The notes below the pieces were generated by a model. It searched no databases, was not told where the DNA came from, and saw nothing but the letters and a program-made list of their open reading frames with translations. DNA of 64,000 bases from Aminobacter anthyllidis (GTDB lineage: Bacteria; Pseudomonadota; Alphaproteobacteria; Rhizobiales; Rhizobiaceae). The translations under genes and the position numbers were made by a program. Below are positions 57,277-64,000 of this stretch, piece after piece (within the stretch, counting starts at the first letter, position 1; each line of letters starts with the position of its first letter). The stretch lies in contig NZ_JAFLWW010000001.1 in NCBI RefSeq assembly GCF_018555685.1, positions 744,001-808,000 on the forward strand, in the 5' to 3' direction.

Positions 57277-57582
57277 ATGTGCAAGGTGTTTGCCGGACAG
57301 GATCCGAAGGGCTATCGCCAGATCAACAGATCGATAAGGATCGCCGGTCATTCGACCAGCATCCAGCTGGAAGCAACGTTCTGGGATCTTCTCGACGAGA
57401 TCGCGGCCTCACAGGATCTGACGACGCCAAAATTCATCTCGAAGCTCTATGACGAGGCGATCGAGATCAATGGCGAGATCCCGAACTTTGCTTCCATGCT
57501 GCGCACGACCTGCGCTCTTTATCTGCGCGGCCACAAGCCCGCCGCGGACGAATTGGCAGCACTGAAGCGCTACGCGGCCTGA
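57277..57582 (+). CDS. Ribbon-helix-helix domain protein
   Basis: 101 residues. The RHH core is RSIRIAGHSTSIQLEATFWD with LLDEIAASQDLTTPKFISKL, then ASMLRTTCALYLRG. This alphaproteobacterial family (RHH_4 type) is often a small DNA-binding regulator or possible antitoxin-like protein, but no toxin gene accompanies it. The start follows GGGAGG; the open frame upstream has no family sequence. A bidirectional terminator separates it from glnII. Confidence 0.85.
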   Translation: MCKVFAGQDPKGYRQINRSIRIAGHSTSIQLEATFWDLLDEIAASQDLTTPKFISKLYDEAIEINGEIPNFASMLRTTCALYLRGHKPAADELAALKRYAA

Positions 57583-57612
57583 TGCTGCGCTGATCATTGC
57601 TCGTGAATAAAG

Positions 57613-57640
57613 AAAACCCGGGGTCGCCCCCGGGTTTTTC
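57613..57640. terminator. Bidirectional terminator between the RHH gene and glnII
   Basis: AAAACCCGGGG pairs perfectly with CCCCGGGTTTT across TCGC; A-runs and T-runs flank both sides. Confidence 0.9.
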
Positions 57641-57662
57641 AGTTCATCAGCCTGAAGCGCGC

Positions 57663-58703
57663 TTACGCGGCGGCCTTCTTTTCGAAGCTGGTCGGCACCG
57701 TCGAAATCGTCTTCAGGATCTGCGAAGCGATCTGGTAGGGGTCGCCCTGCGAGTTCGGGCGGCGGTCTTCGAGGTAGCCGCGATAGTCGTCACGCACGAA
57801 GCTGTGCGGCACGCGCACCGAGGCACCGCGATCGGCAACGCCCCAGGTGAAGACGTCGATCGAAGCCGTCTCGTGCTTGCCGGTCAGGCGCAGGTGGTTG
57901 TCTGGACCATAGACCGCGATGTGATCTTCGCGAGCTTCGCCGAAAGCTCCCATCAGCGCTTCGAAATAGGCCTTGCCGCCCTGTTCGCGCATGTAGGAGG
58001 TCGAGAAGTTGGCGTGCATGCCCGAGCCGTTCCAGTCGGTGTCGCCGAGCGGCTTGCAGTGGTACTCGATGTCGATCTCGTACTTCTCGGTCAGGCGCTG
58101 CAGCAGGTAGCGCGCCAGCCACATCTCGTCGGCAGCCTTCTTCGAGCCCTTGCCGAAAATCTGGAATTCCCACTGGCCCTTGGCCACCTCGGCATTGATG
58201 CCTTCGTGGTTGATGCCGGCGGCGAGGCAGAGGTCGAGATGTTCCTCGACGATCTGGCGGGCGATGTTGCCGACGTTCTTGTAGCCGACGCCAGTGTAGT
58301 ACTCACCCTGCGGCGCGGGGAAGCCGGTCTCGGGGAAGCCGAGCGGACGGCCGTCCTTGTAGAAGAAATACTCCTGCTCGAAGCCGAACCAGGCGCCGTC
58401 GTCGTCAAGCACGGTGGCGCGGGTGTTCGACGCATGCGGCGTGACGCCATCAGGCATCATGACCTCGCACATGACGAGCACGCCATTGAGGCGCGCCGGA
58501 TCGGGATAAACGGCGACCGGCTTCAGGACGCAGTCCGAGCTCTTGCCTTCGGCCTGCATGGTCGAGCTGCCGTCAAAGCCCCAATAGGGAAGCTGCTCGA
58601 GCTTCGGGAATTCGGCGTATTCCTTGACCTGGGTCTTACCGCGAAGGTTGGCCACAGGAGAATATCCGTCCAGCCAAATATACTCGAGCTTGTACTTCGT
58701 CAT
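57663..58703 (-). CDS. glnII: Glutamine synthetase type II (eukaryote-like)
   Basis: 346-residue octamer-type glutamine synthetase, typical of rhizobia, Frankia and Streptomyces. It begins KYKLEYIWLDGYSPVANLRG. Key blocks are PYWGFDGSSTMQAEG, WFGFEQEYFFYKDG, GWNGSGMHANFST-like DWNGSGMHANFSTSYM and the C-terminal DRGASVRVPHSFV with EDRRPNSQGDPY. It lacks the adenylylation loop of GSI. It is induced by nitrogen starvation in rhizobia, and here a perfect sigma-54 promoter precedes it. It lies 3.3 kb from glnBA on the other strand. Confidence 0.97.
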   Translation of the reverse strand: MTKYKLEYIWLDGYSPVANLRGKTQVKEYAEFPKLEQLPYWGFDGSSTMQAEGKSSDCVLKPVAVYPDPARLNGVLVMCEVMMPDGVTPHASNTRATVLDDDGAWFGFEQEYFFYKDGRPLGFPETGFPAPQGEYYTGVGYKNVGNIARQIVEEHLDLCLAAGINHEGINAEVAKGQWEFQIFGKGSKKAADEMWLARYLLQRLTEKYEIDIEYHCKPLGDTDWNGSGMHANFSTSYMREQGGKAYFEALMGAFGEAREDHIAVYGPDNHLRLTGKHETASIDVFTWGVADRGASVRVPHSFVRDDYRGYLEDRRPNSQGDPYQIASQILKTISTVPTSFEKKAAA

Positions 58704-58762
58704 GCTGTCCTCTCAGTGTCGCGCTAGCCGGCCATTGGCGCCCGGCGTGTCGCACAAGAAGA

Positions 58763-58778
58763 AGCAAGCCCCGTGCCA
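58763..58778 (-). promoter_or_regulatory. Sigma-54 promoter of glnII
   Basis: On the minus strand TGGCACGGGGCTTGCT matches the consensus TGGCACG-N4-TTGCW at every position. The glnII ATG lies 59 bp downstream. Confidence 0.9.
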
Positions 58779-58870
58779 ACTCGAAAATGCAGCAACCGCG
58801 CCATGTCAGGCGGCGCGGCGAATGCGGGTGCTCAAAAAACAGGCAATGTAGGGCAGCAACACTGACATTT

Positions 58871-58895
58871 TGCACAAGACTCGGGCTGCACAAGA
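58871..58895 (-). promoter_or_regulatory. Twin TCTTGTGCA repeats upstream of glnII
   Basis: TCTTGTGCA (minus strand) occurs twice, 16 bp apart, about 95-120 bp upstream of the sigma-54 promoter. The TTGTGC core also appears twice upstream of glnB. Candidate NtrC enhancers. Confidence 0.5.
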
Positions 58896-58945
58896 GTCGA
58901 GCGGCCTGAGCGCCAGCCGACGCTTTGCCGGCTGGCAAGAAGATG

Positions 58946-59740
58946 TCAGCCAGCCTTCAGCGCATCAAGCAGCGCCACCGCCGAGAGCATGTCACGCTTG
59001 CGGTTGGCACGGCGCGCGGCGGCTTCGGAATCCTGACCCCAATGCTCGGCCTGCCAGTCCTCGTCGACATGGGCCGCGGTCCAGGCCTCTTCGACACCGA
59101 GCTCGCCCATCTCGACCGCCAGCGCCAGAAGTGCCGAACCGGTCAAGGTGGTCATCAAATGGAGCGCGGCCAGCCGCATCGGCTCGGCGCGCTGCGACAG
59201 GTGGACGCCGAGCGCTGCGATGGCCGCACGCGGCTGCTCGACATGGATGATGCCCTCGGCCAGCACGAAATGCGCGCCGAGCGATGCCCGGGCCCAGTCG
59301 AGAACAGGATCCCAAACCTCGGCCTGCCGCTCGACAAGCCGCTCCGGCTGGTCGGCGCGGTAGCAAAGCAGGTCGGATGAGGAAAACCGCAGGATGTCTT
59401 CGAGCACCGCCTGCGGGTCGGTGGCAACACCGTCGATAGCCGTGTTGACGAGGCGCAGAACCGGCATGGTGAAGGGATCGATGACTTCGACCTGAGCCGC
59501 GAATTCGTCCGCAATAAGCTGGGCAGCCGCCGCGGTTGGCAGGGCGAGAAGCGCCCTGCCCGGCGTGCGCACCGGCTTGCCGTCGAGTTGCACCGCATGG
59601 CCATCGTCGACTGCGGCAACCGAAGCCGTTTCGTAGAACCGCTTGGGCAACTGCTTGCGCAACGTGCTCTGCGCACGGCGGATCGGATCGGGATCGGACA
59701 GGCCGTCACTGGTTTCGAGGTCGCTCAGAATGTCTCGCAT
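58946..59740 (-). CDS. ATP12 family F1-ATPase assembly chaperone
   Basis: 264 residues. Family blocks are LPKRFYETASVAAVDDGHAV, LDGKPVRTPGRALLALPTAA, VLRLVNTAIDGV, SSSDLLCYRADQPERLVERQ and GSALLALAVEMGELGVEEAW. Mitochondrial ATP12 binds the F1 alpha subunit during assembly; alphaproteobacterial homologues are the bacterial source of that factor. The start at 59740 (MRDILSDLETSD) is 2 bp after the DMT gene stop, so the genes are coupled. An upstream in-frame extension lacks family sequence. Confidence 0.92.
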   Translation of the reverse strand: MRDILSDLETSDGLSDPDPIRRAQSTLRKQLPKRFYETASVAAVDDGHAVQLDGKPVRTPGRALLALPTAAAAQLIADEFAAQVEVIDPFTMPVLRLVNTAIDGVATDPQAVLEDILRFSSSDLLCYRADQPERLVERQAEVWDPVLDWARASLGAHFVLAEGIIHVEQPRAAIAALGVHLSQRAEPMRLAALHLMTTLTGSALLALAVEMGELGVEEAWTAAHVDEDWQAEHWGQDSEAAARRANRKRDMLSAVALLDALKAG

Positions 59741-59742
59741 CT

Positions 59743-60669
59743 TTACTCCGCTGCCGGCACGGTTTTCCGCGACGGCCTGTTTACAATCATCAGCCCGGCA
59801 ACGATCAGGCCGAGCGCCAGAAAAATGTTCCAGGTCAGTGGCTCGCCGAGCACCAGCCAGCCGCATATCACGCTGAATGCCGGCGACAGAAAAGCAAAGC
59901 TGGAAAGCCCTGCCGCAGGATAGCGCCGCATCAGCCAGAACCAGAGAATATAGGTGAACGCAACGACATAAACAGCCTGGAACAGCAGCGCTCCGGTGGC
60001 GACCGCCGATACATCGCGAAGCGCCGGACCGGCAAGCGAAACCAGCGGGACCGCCATCAGTGCCGACACCACCAGTTGATAAAGCAGCACTTTCTCGGCG
60101 CCCGCGTTGGACAGTTTCGTTCCCTTGATCACCAATGTGGTCAATGCCCAAAGAAGCCCGGCGACAAGGGCCAACAGGTCACCAACCAGTGTCGAGGAGC
60201 CGGTCATGCTGAGCTTGTCGGAAAAGACCACCGCCACGCCGCCGAATGCCAGGAGCAGGCCGAGGAGCTTTTGCAGCGTCATTCGCTCGCCGAGCCAGAA
60301 ATGCGCACCGATCAGGACCCAGAACGGCATCGTGTTGACCAGCAGCGAGTTGCGCGCCACCGTCGTGTATTCAAGGCTAACGAAAACGAGGATGAATTCT
60401 GTGCCGAACAGAAGCCCGGCGGCGATTCCCGCCCACAGCGTGCCGTCCCTGCTCCACAGCGGAACACCGCGATAGAGGCACCACAGGAAAACCAAGATGC
60501 AGCCGATACCCGAGCGCGCCACGTTGAGGAAGATCGGATTGTAGCCCGAGGTGGCAAGCTTGGCTGCGACGCCATTCATGCCCCAGGACATCGTCAGCAA
60601 AAGCATGAGCACGACCGCGGCAGTATCGATGCTGTCACGACGATCCAGTTGCTGTTTTGTGGCAGTCAT
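59743..60669 (-). CDS. DMT superfamily transporter (EamA)
   Basis: 308 residues with ten hydrophobic helices in two EamA repeats (from VVLMLLLTMSWGMNGVAAKL; second repeat from LLALVAGLLWALTTLVI). It is likely an exporter of amino acids or other small metabolites; the substrate is unknown. The ATG at 60669 follows GGAG at 7 bp spacing; an alternative start lies 12 bp earlier. It lies between a HAD phosphatase gene and ATP12 in a co-directional series. Confidence 0.9.
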   Translation of the reverse strand: MTATKQQLDRRDSIDTAAVVLMLLLTMSWGMNGVAAKLATSGYNPIFLNVARSGIGCILVFLWCLYRGVPLWSRDGTLWAGIAAGLLFGTEFILVFVSLEYTTVARNSLLVNTMPFWVLIGAHFWLGERMTLQKLLGLLLAFGGVAVVFSDKLSMTGSSTLVGDLLALVAGLLWALTTLVIKGTKLSNAGAEKVLLYQLVVSALMAVPLVSLAGPALRDVSAVATGALLFQAVYVVAFTYILWFWLMRRYPAAGLSSFAFLSPAFSVICGWLVLGEPLTWNIFLALGLIVAGLMIVNRPSRKTVPAAE

Positions 60670-60821
60670 GAAATTCTCCACGCCCGCTGGGCGCGATGCG
60701 GATACTCGAACGCCGTCGTGGCGCTGAATGGCACCTCTCCGGCCATCGACAGCGGATCGGGATCCGACAGTGCGACGCGGGCCGCAACATAAAGCAAGAA
60801 GCCAGGCACCAATTGGTCCAG

Positions 60822-61514
60822 CTAGTCGATAAGGGTAAGCAGCTCGGCCGGCGTGGCGATCACGGCATGTGCGCCGGTGGCGAGCAGGCCGTCGCGGTTG
60901 TGGTAACCCCAGGACACGCCGATGGCACGCGCGCCGGCGCTTCTGGCCATCTGCATGTCGTAGACGGCATCACCGATGACATAGGTCGAAGCCGTATCGA
61001 TGCCTGTTTCCGCGCAGCATTCCAGGACCATGGCCGGATGCGGCTTGGACGGGCAGTCATCGGCGGTGCGGATGGTCACGAAATGCCGTTCGAAACCATA
61101 GGTTTCGAGAACGCGTTGCACGCCCCGGCGCGACTTGCCGGTGACCATGCCGATCAGGACGTCGTCGCGGCCGGCCAGTGTTTCGATCAGCTCTGCAATG
61201 CCCTCATAAAGAGGCTCGCTAAAGCTCGGCAGGTGGCGCGAGGCGATGAAATGCTCCTTGTAGCGCTCGGCGAGGCGCCCGCATTCGGCATCGAGCGGGC
61301 GGTCGAGCAAGCTTGCGATGGCGAGATCGAGTGTCAGCCCGATGATGCCCTTGGTCGCCTCCATTGCCGGTTCCGGCAGCCCTGCCTCGCGGAAAGTCGC
61401 GACCATGGAACCGTGGATGATGTCGGCGCTGTCGACCAGCGTGCCGTCGCAATCGAACAGGACGAGCTTCAGCGACGCGGATGTGTTGTCAGCCGGCGAA
61501 GCAGCCAATGTCAC
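60822..61514 (-). CDS. HAD family hydrolase (phosphoglycolate phosphatase-like)
   Basis: 230 residues. Motif I is LVLFDCDGTLVDSA with nucleophile Asp21 and acid/base Asp23. Motif II Thr lies in IGMVTGKS, motif III Lys in CPSKPHPAMV, and motif IV in YVIGDAVYDMQMA. The alpha-helical cap identifies the beta-phosphoglucomutase/Gph subgroup. The GTG start overlaps the stop of the pseudouridine synthase gene by 4 bp, a pairing common in Rhizobiales. The phosphate ester hydrolysed is unknown. Confidence 0.92.
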   Translation of the reverse strand: MTLAASPADNTSASLKLVLFDCDGTLVDSADIIHGSMVATFREAGLPEPAMEATKGIIGLTLDLAIASLLDRPLDAECGRLAERYKEHFIASRHLPSFSEPLYEGIAELIETLAGRDDVLIGMVTGKSRRGVQRVLETYGFERHFVTIRTADDCPSKPHPAMVLECCAETGIDTASTYVIGDAVYDMQMARSAGARAIGVSWGYHNRDGLLATGAHAVIATPAELLTLID

Positions 61515-62494
61515 GCCGGCTCCCCGCTTTCATCGTCGAAGCCGATCAGGTTCCAGCTCTGGCGCATATGCGGCGGCATTGGAGCGGTGACGTCGATGAC
61601 ACCTTTATCGGGATGCGGGATGACGATGCGGCGGGCATGCAGATGCAGCTTGTTCTGCAGGCCGCCGGGAAATTCCCAGTTGGTGTCGTGCTCGAAATAT
61701 TTGGGATCGCCGATGATCGGGCAGCCGATATAGGCGGCATGCACGCGCAGCTGGTGGGTACGGCCGGTATAGGGCTCCATCTCCAGCCAGGTCATGGTCT
61801 GGGCCGCCTGCTCGAGCACGCGGTAATAGGAAACCGCGTGGTCGGCCCCCTTTTCGCCGTGCTTGGCGACGCGCATGCGGTCGCCGTCGGGCGTCTGTTC
61901 CTTGATCAGCCAGGTCGAGATCTTGTCTTCGCGCTTGGGCGGCGCGCCCTTGACCAGGGCCCAGTAGGTCTTTTTGGTTTCGCGGGCACGGAACGCTTCG
62001 GCGAGCTTCATGGCCGCAAGACGCGTACGCGCCACCACCAGAACGCCCGAAGTGTCGCGGTCGAGCCGGTGCACGAGACGCGGCTTCTCGCCCTTCTTGT
62101 TGCGCCAGGCTTCGAGCATGTCGTCGAGATGACGCACGATGCCCGAACCGCCCTGAACGGCAAGGCCGGCCGGCTTGTTGAAGACAAAGACCTTGGAGTC
62201 TTCGTAGATCAGCATCTTGGCCAGCACATCGCCGTCGTCCTGATCGCGCATGGTGCGGGCGGTCAAAGGGCCATCGTTCTTCTTGTCGACTTCGAGCGGC
62301 GGGATGCGGATGACCTGGCCGGGCTCGACACGCGTGTCGGCCTTGACGCGGCCGCCATCGACACGGATCTGGCCCGAGCGCAGCAGTTTTTGCAGGTGAC
62401 CGAAGCCGAGCCCCGGAAAATGGGACTTGAACCAGCGGTCGAGCCTCATGCCCGTTTCGCCGGCTTCCACCGTGATCTGTTCAACGCCAGCCAT
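61511..62494 (-). CDS. rluC: RluA family 23S rRNA pseudouridine synthase, RluC-like
   Basis: 327 residues. An S4 RNA-binding domain covers about 17-65 (RLDRWFKSHFPGLGFGHLQK). The catalytic Asp145 lies in VHRLDRDTSGVLVVAR. Other RluA blocks are VFVFNKPAGLAVQGG and EPYTGRTHQLRVHAAYIG. It modifies uridines in large-subunit rRNA; the exact positions are assigned by family only. It is translationally coupled to the HAD gene. Confidence 0.92.
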   Translation of the reverse strand: MAGVEQITVEAGETGMRLDRWFKSHFPGLGFGHLQKLLRSGQIRVDGGRVKADTRVEPGQVIRIPPLEVDKKNDGPLTARTMRDQDDGDVLAKMLIYEDSKVFVFNKPAGLAVQGGSGIVRHLDDMLEAWRNKKGEKPRLVHRLDRDTSGVLVVARTRLAAMKLAEAFRARETKKTYWALVKGAPPKREDKISTWLIKEQTPDGDRMRVAKHGEKGADHAVSYYRVLEQAAQTMTWLEMEPYTGRTHQLRVHAAYIGCPIIGDPKYFEHDTNWEFPGGLQNKLHLHARRIVIPHPDKGVIDVTAPMPPHMRQSWNLIGFDDESGEPA

Positions 62495-62529
62495 ATTTCA
62501 ATCGTCCTTTGCGAAGCGGCCCAATAGCA

Positions 62530-62907
62530 TCAGCCGATGCTTCTTGCGAGCCACATTCCCAGAAACAGCGCCAGAATGGCTGATATGACGCTGGCAAAAG
62601 CATATCCGAAGGCCGGAAGCGTCGATCCGCGCTCCCACAAGGTGGCGAAATCGAGCGAAAATGCCGAAAAGGTTGTGAAGCCGCCAAGGATGCCGGTGGC
62701 CACGAACAGCCTGAGTTCGTTCGATCCGCCGAACCGGCGGGCCAGCAGCCCGACGAACAAGCCCATCGCCAGGGATCCAATGACATTGATGGCCAGCGTG
62801 CCCCAGGGAAAATTCGGCCCGACGAGCCTGAGCGCCAGGAGATTGGCGAGGTGGCGCAGCGCAGCGCCGATGGCGCCGCCAAGTGCAACGAGAGATAGGT
62901 GCAGCAT
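62530..62907 (-). CDS. crcB: Fluoride ion channel CrcB (Fluc)
   Basis: 125 residues with four membrane helices. The conserved pore elements are GGAIGAALRHLANLLAL, the GTLAINVIGSLAMGL asparagine and GGFTTFSAFSLDF with the Phe box. It exports fluoride as a dual-topology dimer. The ATG at 62907 gives the standard length; the longer frame upstream has no family sequence. I saw no fluoride riboswitch ahead of it. It precedes rluC by 35 bp on the same strand. Confidence 0.93.
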   Translation of the reverse strand: MLHLSLVALGGAIGAALRHLANLLALRLVGPNFPWGTLAINVIGSLAMGLFVGLLARRFGGSNELRLFVATGILGGFTTFSAFSLDFATLWERGSTLPAFGYAFASVISAILALFLGMWLARSIG

Positions 62908-63065
62908 AGCCAAGTCCTGCCTGCGCGCGAAAGTCTGGTCAATAGCACGGAACCGCTCGCGGTCCGCGCGGTGGCCGACTGCTGCCACTGAAATGGCTGT
63001 GGACAAGGCCGGCAGGCGGCAGGCCATTGTTGGGAGGGCGGCAACGGGGCTATAGCATCGCGGTC

Positions 63066-63890
63066 ATGCAACCTTCCAAAGACATCTCCCGCCTGATCGA
63101 GATCATGGCCGCACTGCGCGAGCCGGAAACCGGCTGCCCCTGGGACATCGAGCAGAATTTCGCGACCATCGCGCCCTACACGATCGAGGAGGCCTATGAG
63201 GTCGCCGACGCGATTGCCCGCAACGACATCGACCATCTCAAGGAAGAGCTCGGCGACCTGCTGCTGCAGGTCGTCTATCACGCCCAGATGGCAGAGGAAT
63301 CCGGCGAGTTCGCCTTCGGCGACGTGGTGCAAGGCATCACCACCAAGATGATCCGCAGGCATCCACACGTCTTCGGCGACGCCAAGGCGCGCGAAGCCCG
63401 TTCGGCCAAGGGCATGTGGGAAAAGATCAAGGCGGAGGAAAAGGCGGAAAAACGCGCAGCGCGGATCGCTCGCGGGCTCGATCCCGAAGATCACGGCAAG
63501 GGCTTTCTGGACAGCGTGCCGGTGGCACTGCCTGCCCTGACGCGCGCGCTGAAACTTCAGGAAAAGGCTGCTCGCGTCGGCTTCGACTGGGGCGAAGCGG
63601 CACCGATCCTCGACAAGATCGAAGAGGAGATCGGCGAACTGCGCGAAGCCATGGCCAAGGGCGACAAGGCGGCTGTGAAGGACGAGTTCGGCGACATGCT
63701 GTTTGCGCTGGTCAATCTCGGCCGCCACTTGGAACTGGATTCCGAGGCCGCCCTTGGCGGCACCAACGACAAGTTCCGCAAACGCTTCCACTATGTCGAG
63801 AAGTCGCTCGACGACGCCGGCCACAGCCTGGAAGCGGCGACGCTCGACGAGATGGAAGCGCTGTGGCAGCAGGCCAAGACGGCGAAGTAG
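63066..63890 (+). CDS. mazG: Nucleoside triphosphate pyrophosphohydrolase MazG
   Basis: 274 residues with two MazG domains. The first begins LREPETGCPWDIEQNFATIA and carries the EExxE...ExxD metal site in EEAYEVADAI and LKEELGDLLLQV. The second has KIEEEIGELREAM and VKDEFGDMLFALVNLGRHL. It hydrolyses NTPs to NMP and pyrophosphate, cleaning nucleotide pools and modulating ppGpp levels. No mazEF toxin genes adjoin it. The ATG at 63066 was chosen; the open frame starting 39 bp earlier has no support. Confidence 0.95.
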   Translation: MQPSKDISRLIEIMAALREPETGCPWDIEQNFATIAPYTIEEAYEVADAIARNDIDHLKEELGDLLLQVVYHAQMAEESGEFAFGDVVQGITTKMIRRHPHVFGDAKAREARSAKGMWEKIKAEEKAEKRAARIARGLDPEDHGKGFLDSVPVALPALTRALKLQEKAARVGFDWGEAAPILDKIEEEIGELREAMAKGDKAAVKDEFGDMLFALVNLGRHLELDSEAALGGTNDKFRKRFHYVEKSLDDAGHSLEAATLDEMEALWQQAKTAK

Positions 63891-63896
63891 GCCGTC

Positions 63897-64000
63897 TTAG
63901 CCTTTGTTCTTGCGCAGAATTTTCGCCGCGATCTCATCGCGCGCCGAGGCTGTCGCCTTGAGTGTCATCGACACGCTGCCATCGTCATTGTCGATGCGTG
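63897..64000 (-). CDS. C-terminal end of an unidentified protein
   Basis: On the minus strand an open frame enters from beyond the window and ends in TAA: RIDNDDGSVSMTLKATASAR, then basic DEIAAKILRKNKG. Only 34 codons are visible, too few for a family. It converges with mazG, whose stop is 7 bp away. Confidence 0.5.
   Translation of the reverse strand, partial: RIDNDDGSVSMTLKATASARDEIAAKILRKNKG

Noticed and set aside
62908-63065. Possible fluoride riboswitch before crcB
   Set aside because: No recognisable pseudoknot motif in the short gap.
63066-63890. mazG as part of a toxin-antitoxin locus
   Set aside because: No mazE or mazF gene adjoins; it is the housekeeping two-domain NTP pyrophosphohydrolase.

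Overview
The window looks like a chromosomal segment of an alphaproteobacterium of the order Rhizobiales, most like Mesorhizobium and its relatives. The evidence is high GC content, a eukaryote-type glutamine synthetase (glnII) close to glnB-glnA, a BA14K-family protein, an ATP12 chaperone, an SdhE gene beside mfd, and three GTTC-N7-GTTC SOS boxes, the LexA target type of this class. No similarity search was possible, so the genus is an inference.

Layout. 1-14 kb: the end of an oligopeptide-type binding protein, a DsbA-family oxidoreductase, mfd-sdhE, recG, a DUF502 membrane protein, a higBA toxin-antitoxin pair with its own operators, glmS, glmU and a CcdA-type protein. 14-19 kb: a small exported protein, tRNA-Lys(TTT) with a truncated tRNA head in front, a BA14K protein, a GlpR-like repressor, TerC and a PLP decarboxylase. 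19-23 kb: a four-gene operon encoding a permuted ATP-grasp, an alpha-E protein, a transglutaminase-like protein and the proteasome-related Anbu peptidase. 23-36 kb: small enzymes, dinB under a LexA box, the tgt-queA queuosine genes, two cyclophilins, coaD and gyrA. 36-42 kb: the least ordered part, with marC, a ClbS-like gene, a decayed IS481 transposase, ssb, a broken SIS-domain gene, small orphan genes, an initiator-tRNA-like remnant, a racemase-like gene and a hairpin-rich gap. It separates ssb from uvrA, and each has its own LexA box. 42-50 kb: uvrA, a subtilase with a downstream I9-like inhibitor candidate, a DUF72 gene, and a divergent TetR/short-chain dehydrogenase pair around twin operators. 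49.6-50.7 kb: a repeat-rich non-coding gap. 50.7-64 kb: nnr, glnB-glnA, a GMC dehydrogenase with a Tat-exported small subunit, a glyoxalase-like gene, an RHH protein, glnII, ATP12, a DMT exporter, a HAD phosphatase, rluC-like, crcB and mazG.

How the parts work together. DNA repair: mfd, recG, uvrA, ssb and dinB lie within 40 kb, and the last three have SOS boxes. Nitrogen assimilation: the PII protein and both glutamine synthetases share sigma-54 promoters and TTGTGC-type upstream repeats that suggest NtrC control. tRNA modification and folding: tgt, queA and two cyclophilins. The least understood set is the Anbu/ATP-grasp operon. The conserved partnership is known, but its substrate is not, and the sequence alone does not reveal it.
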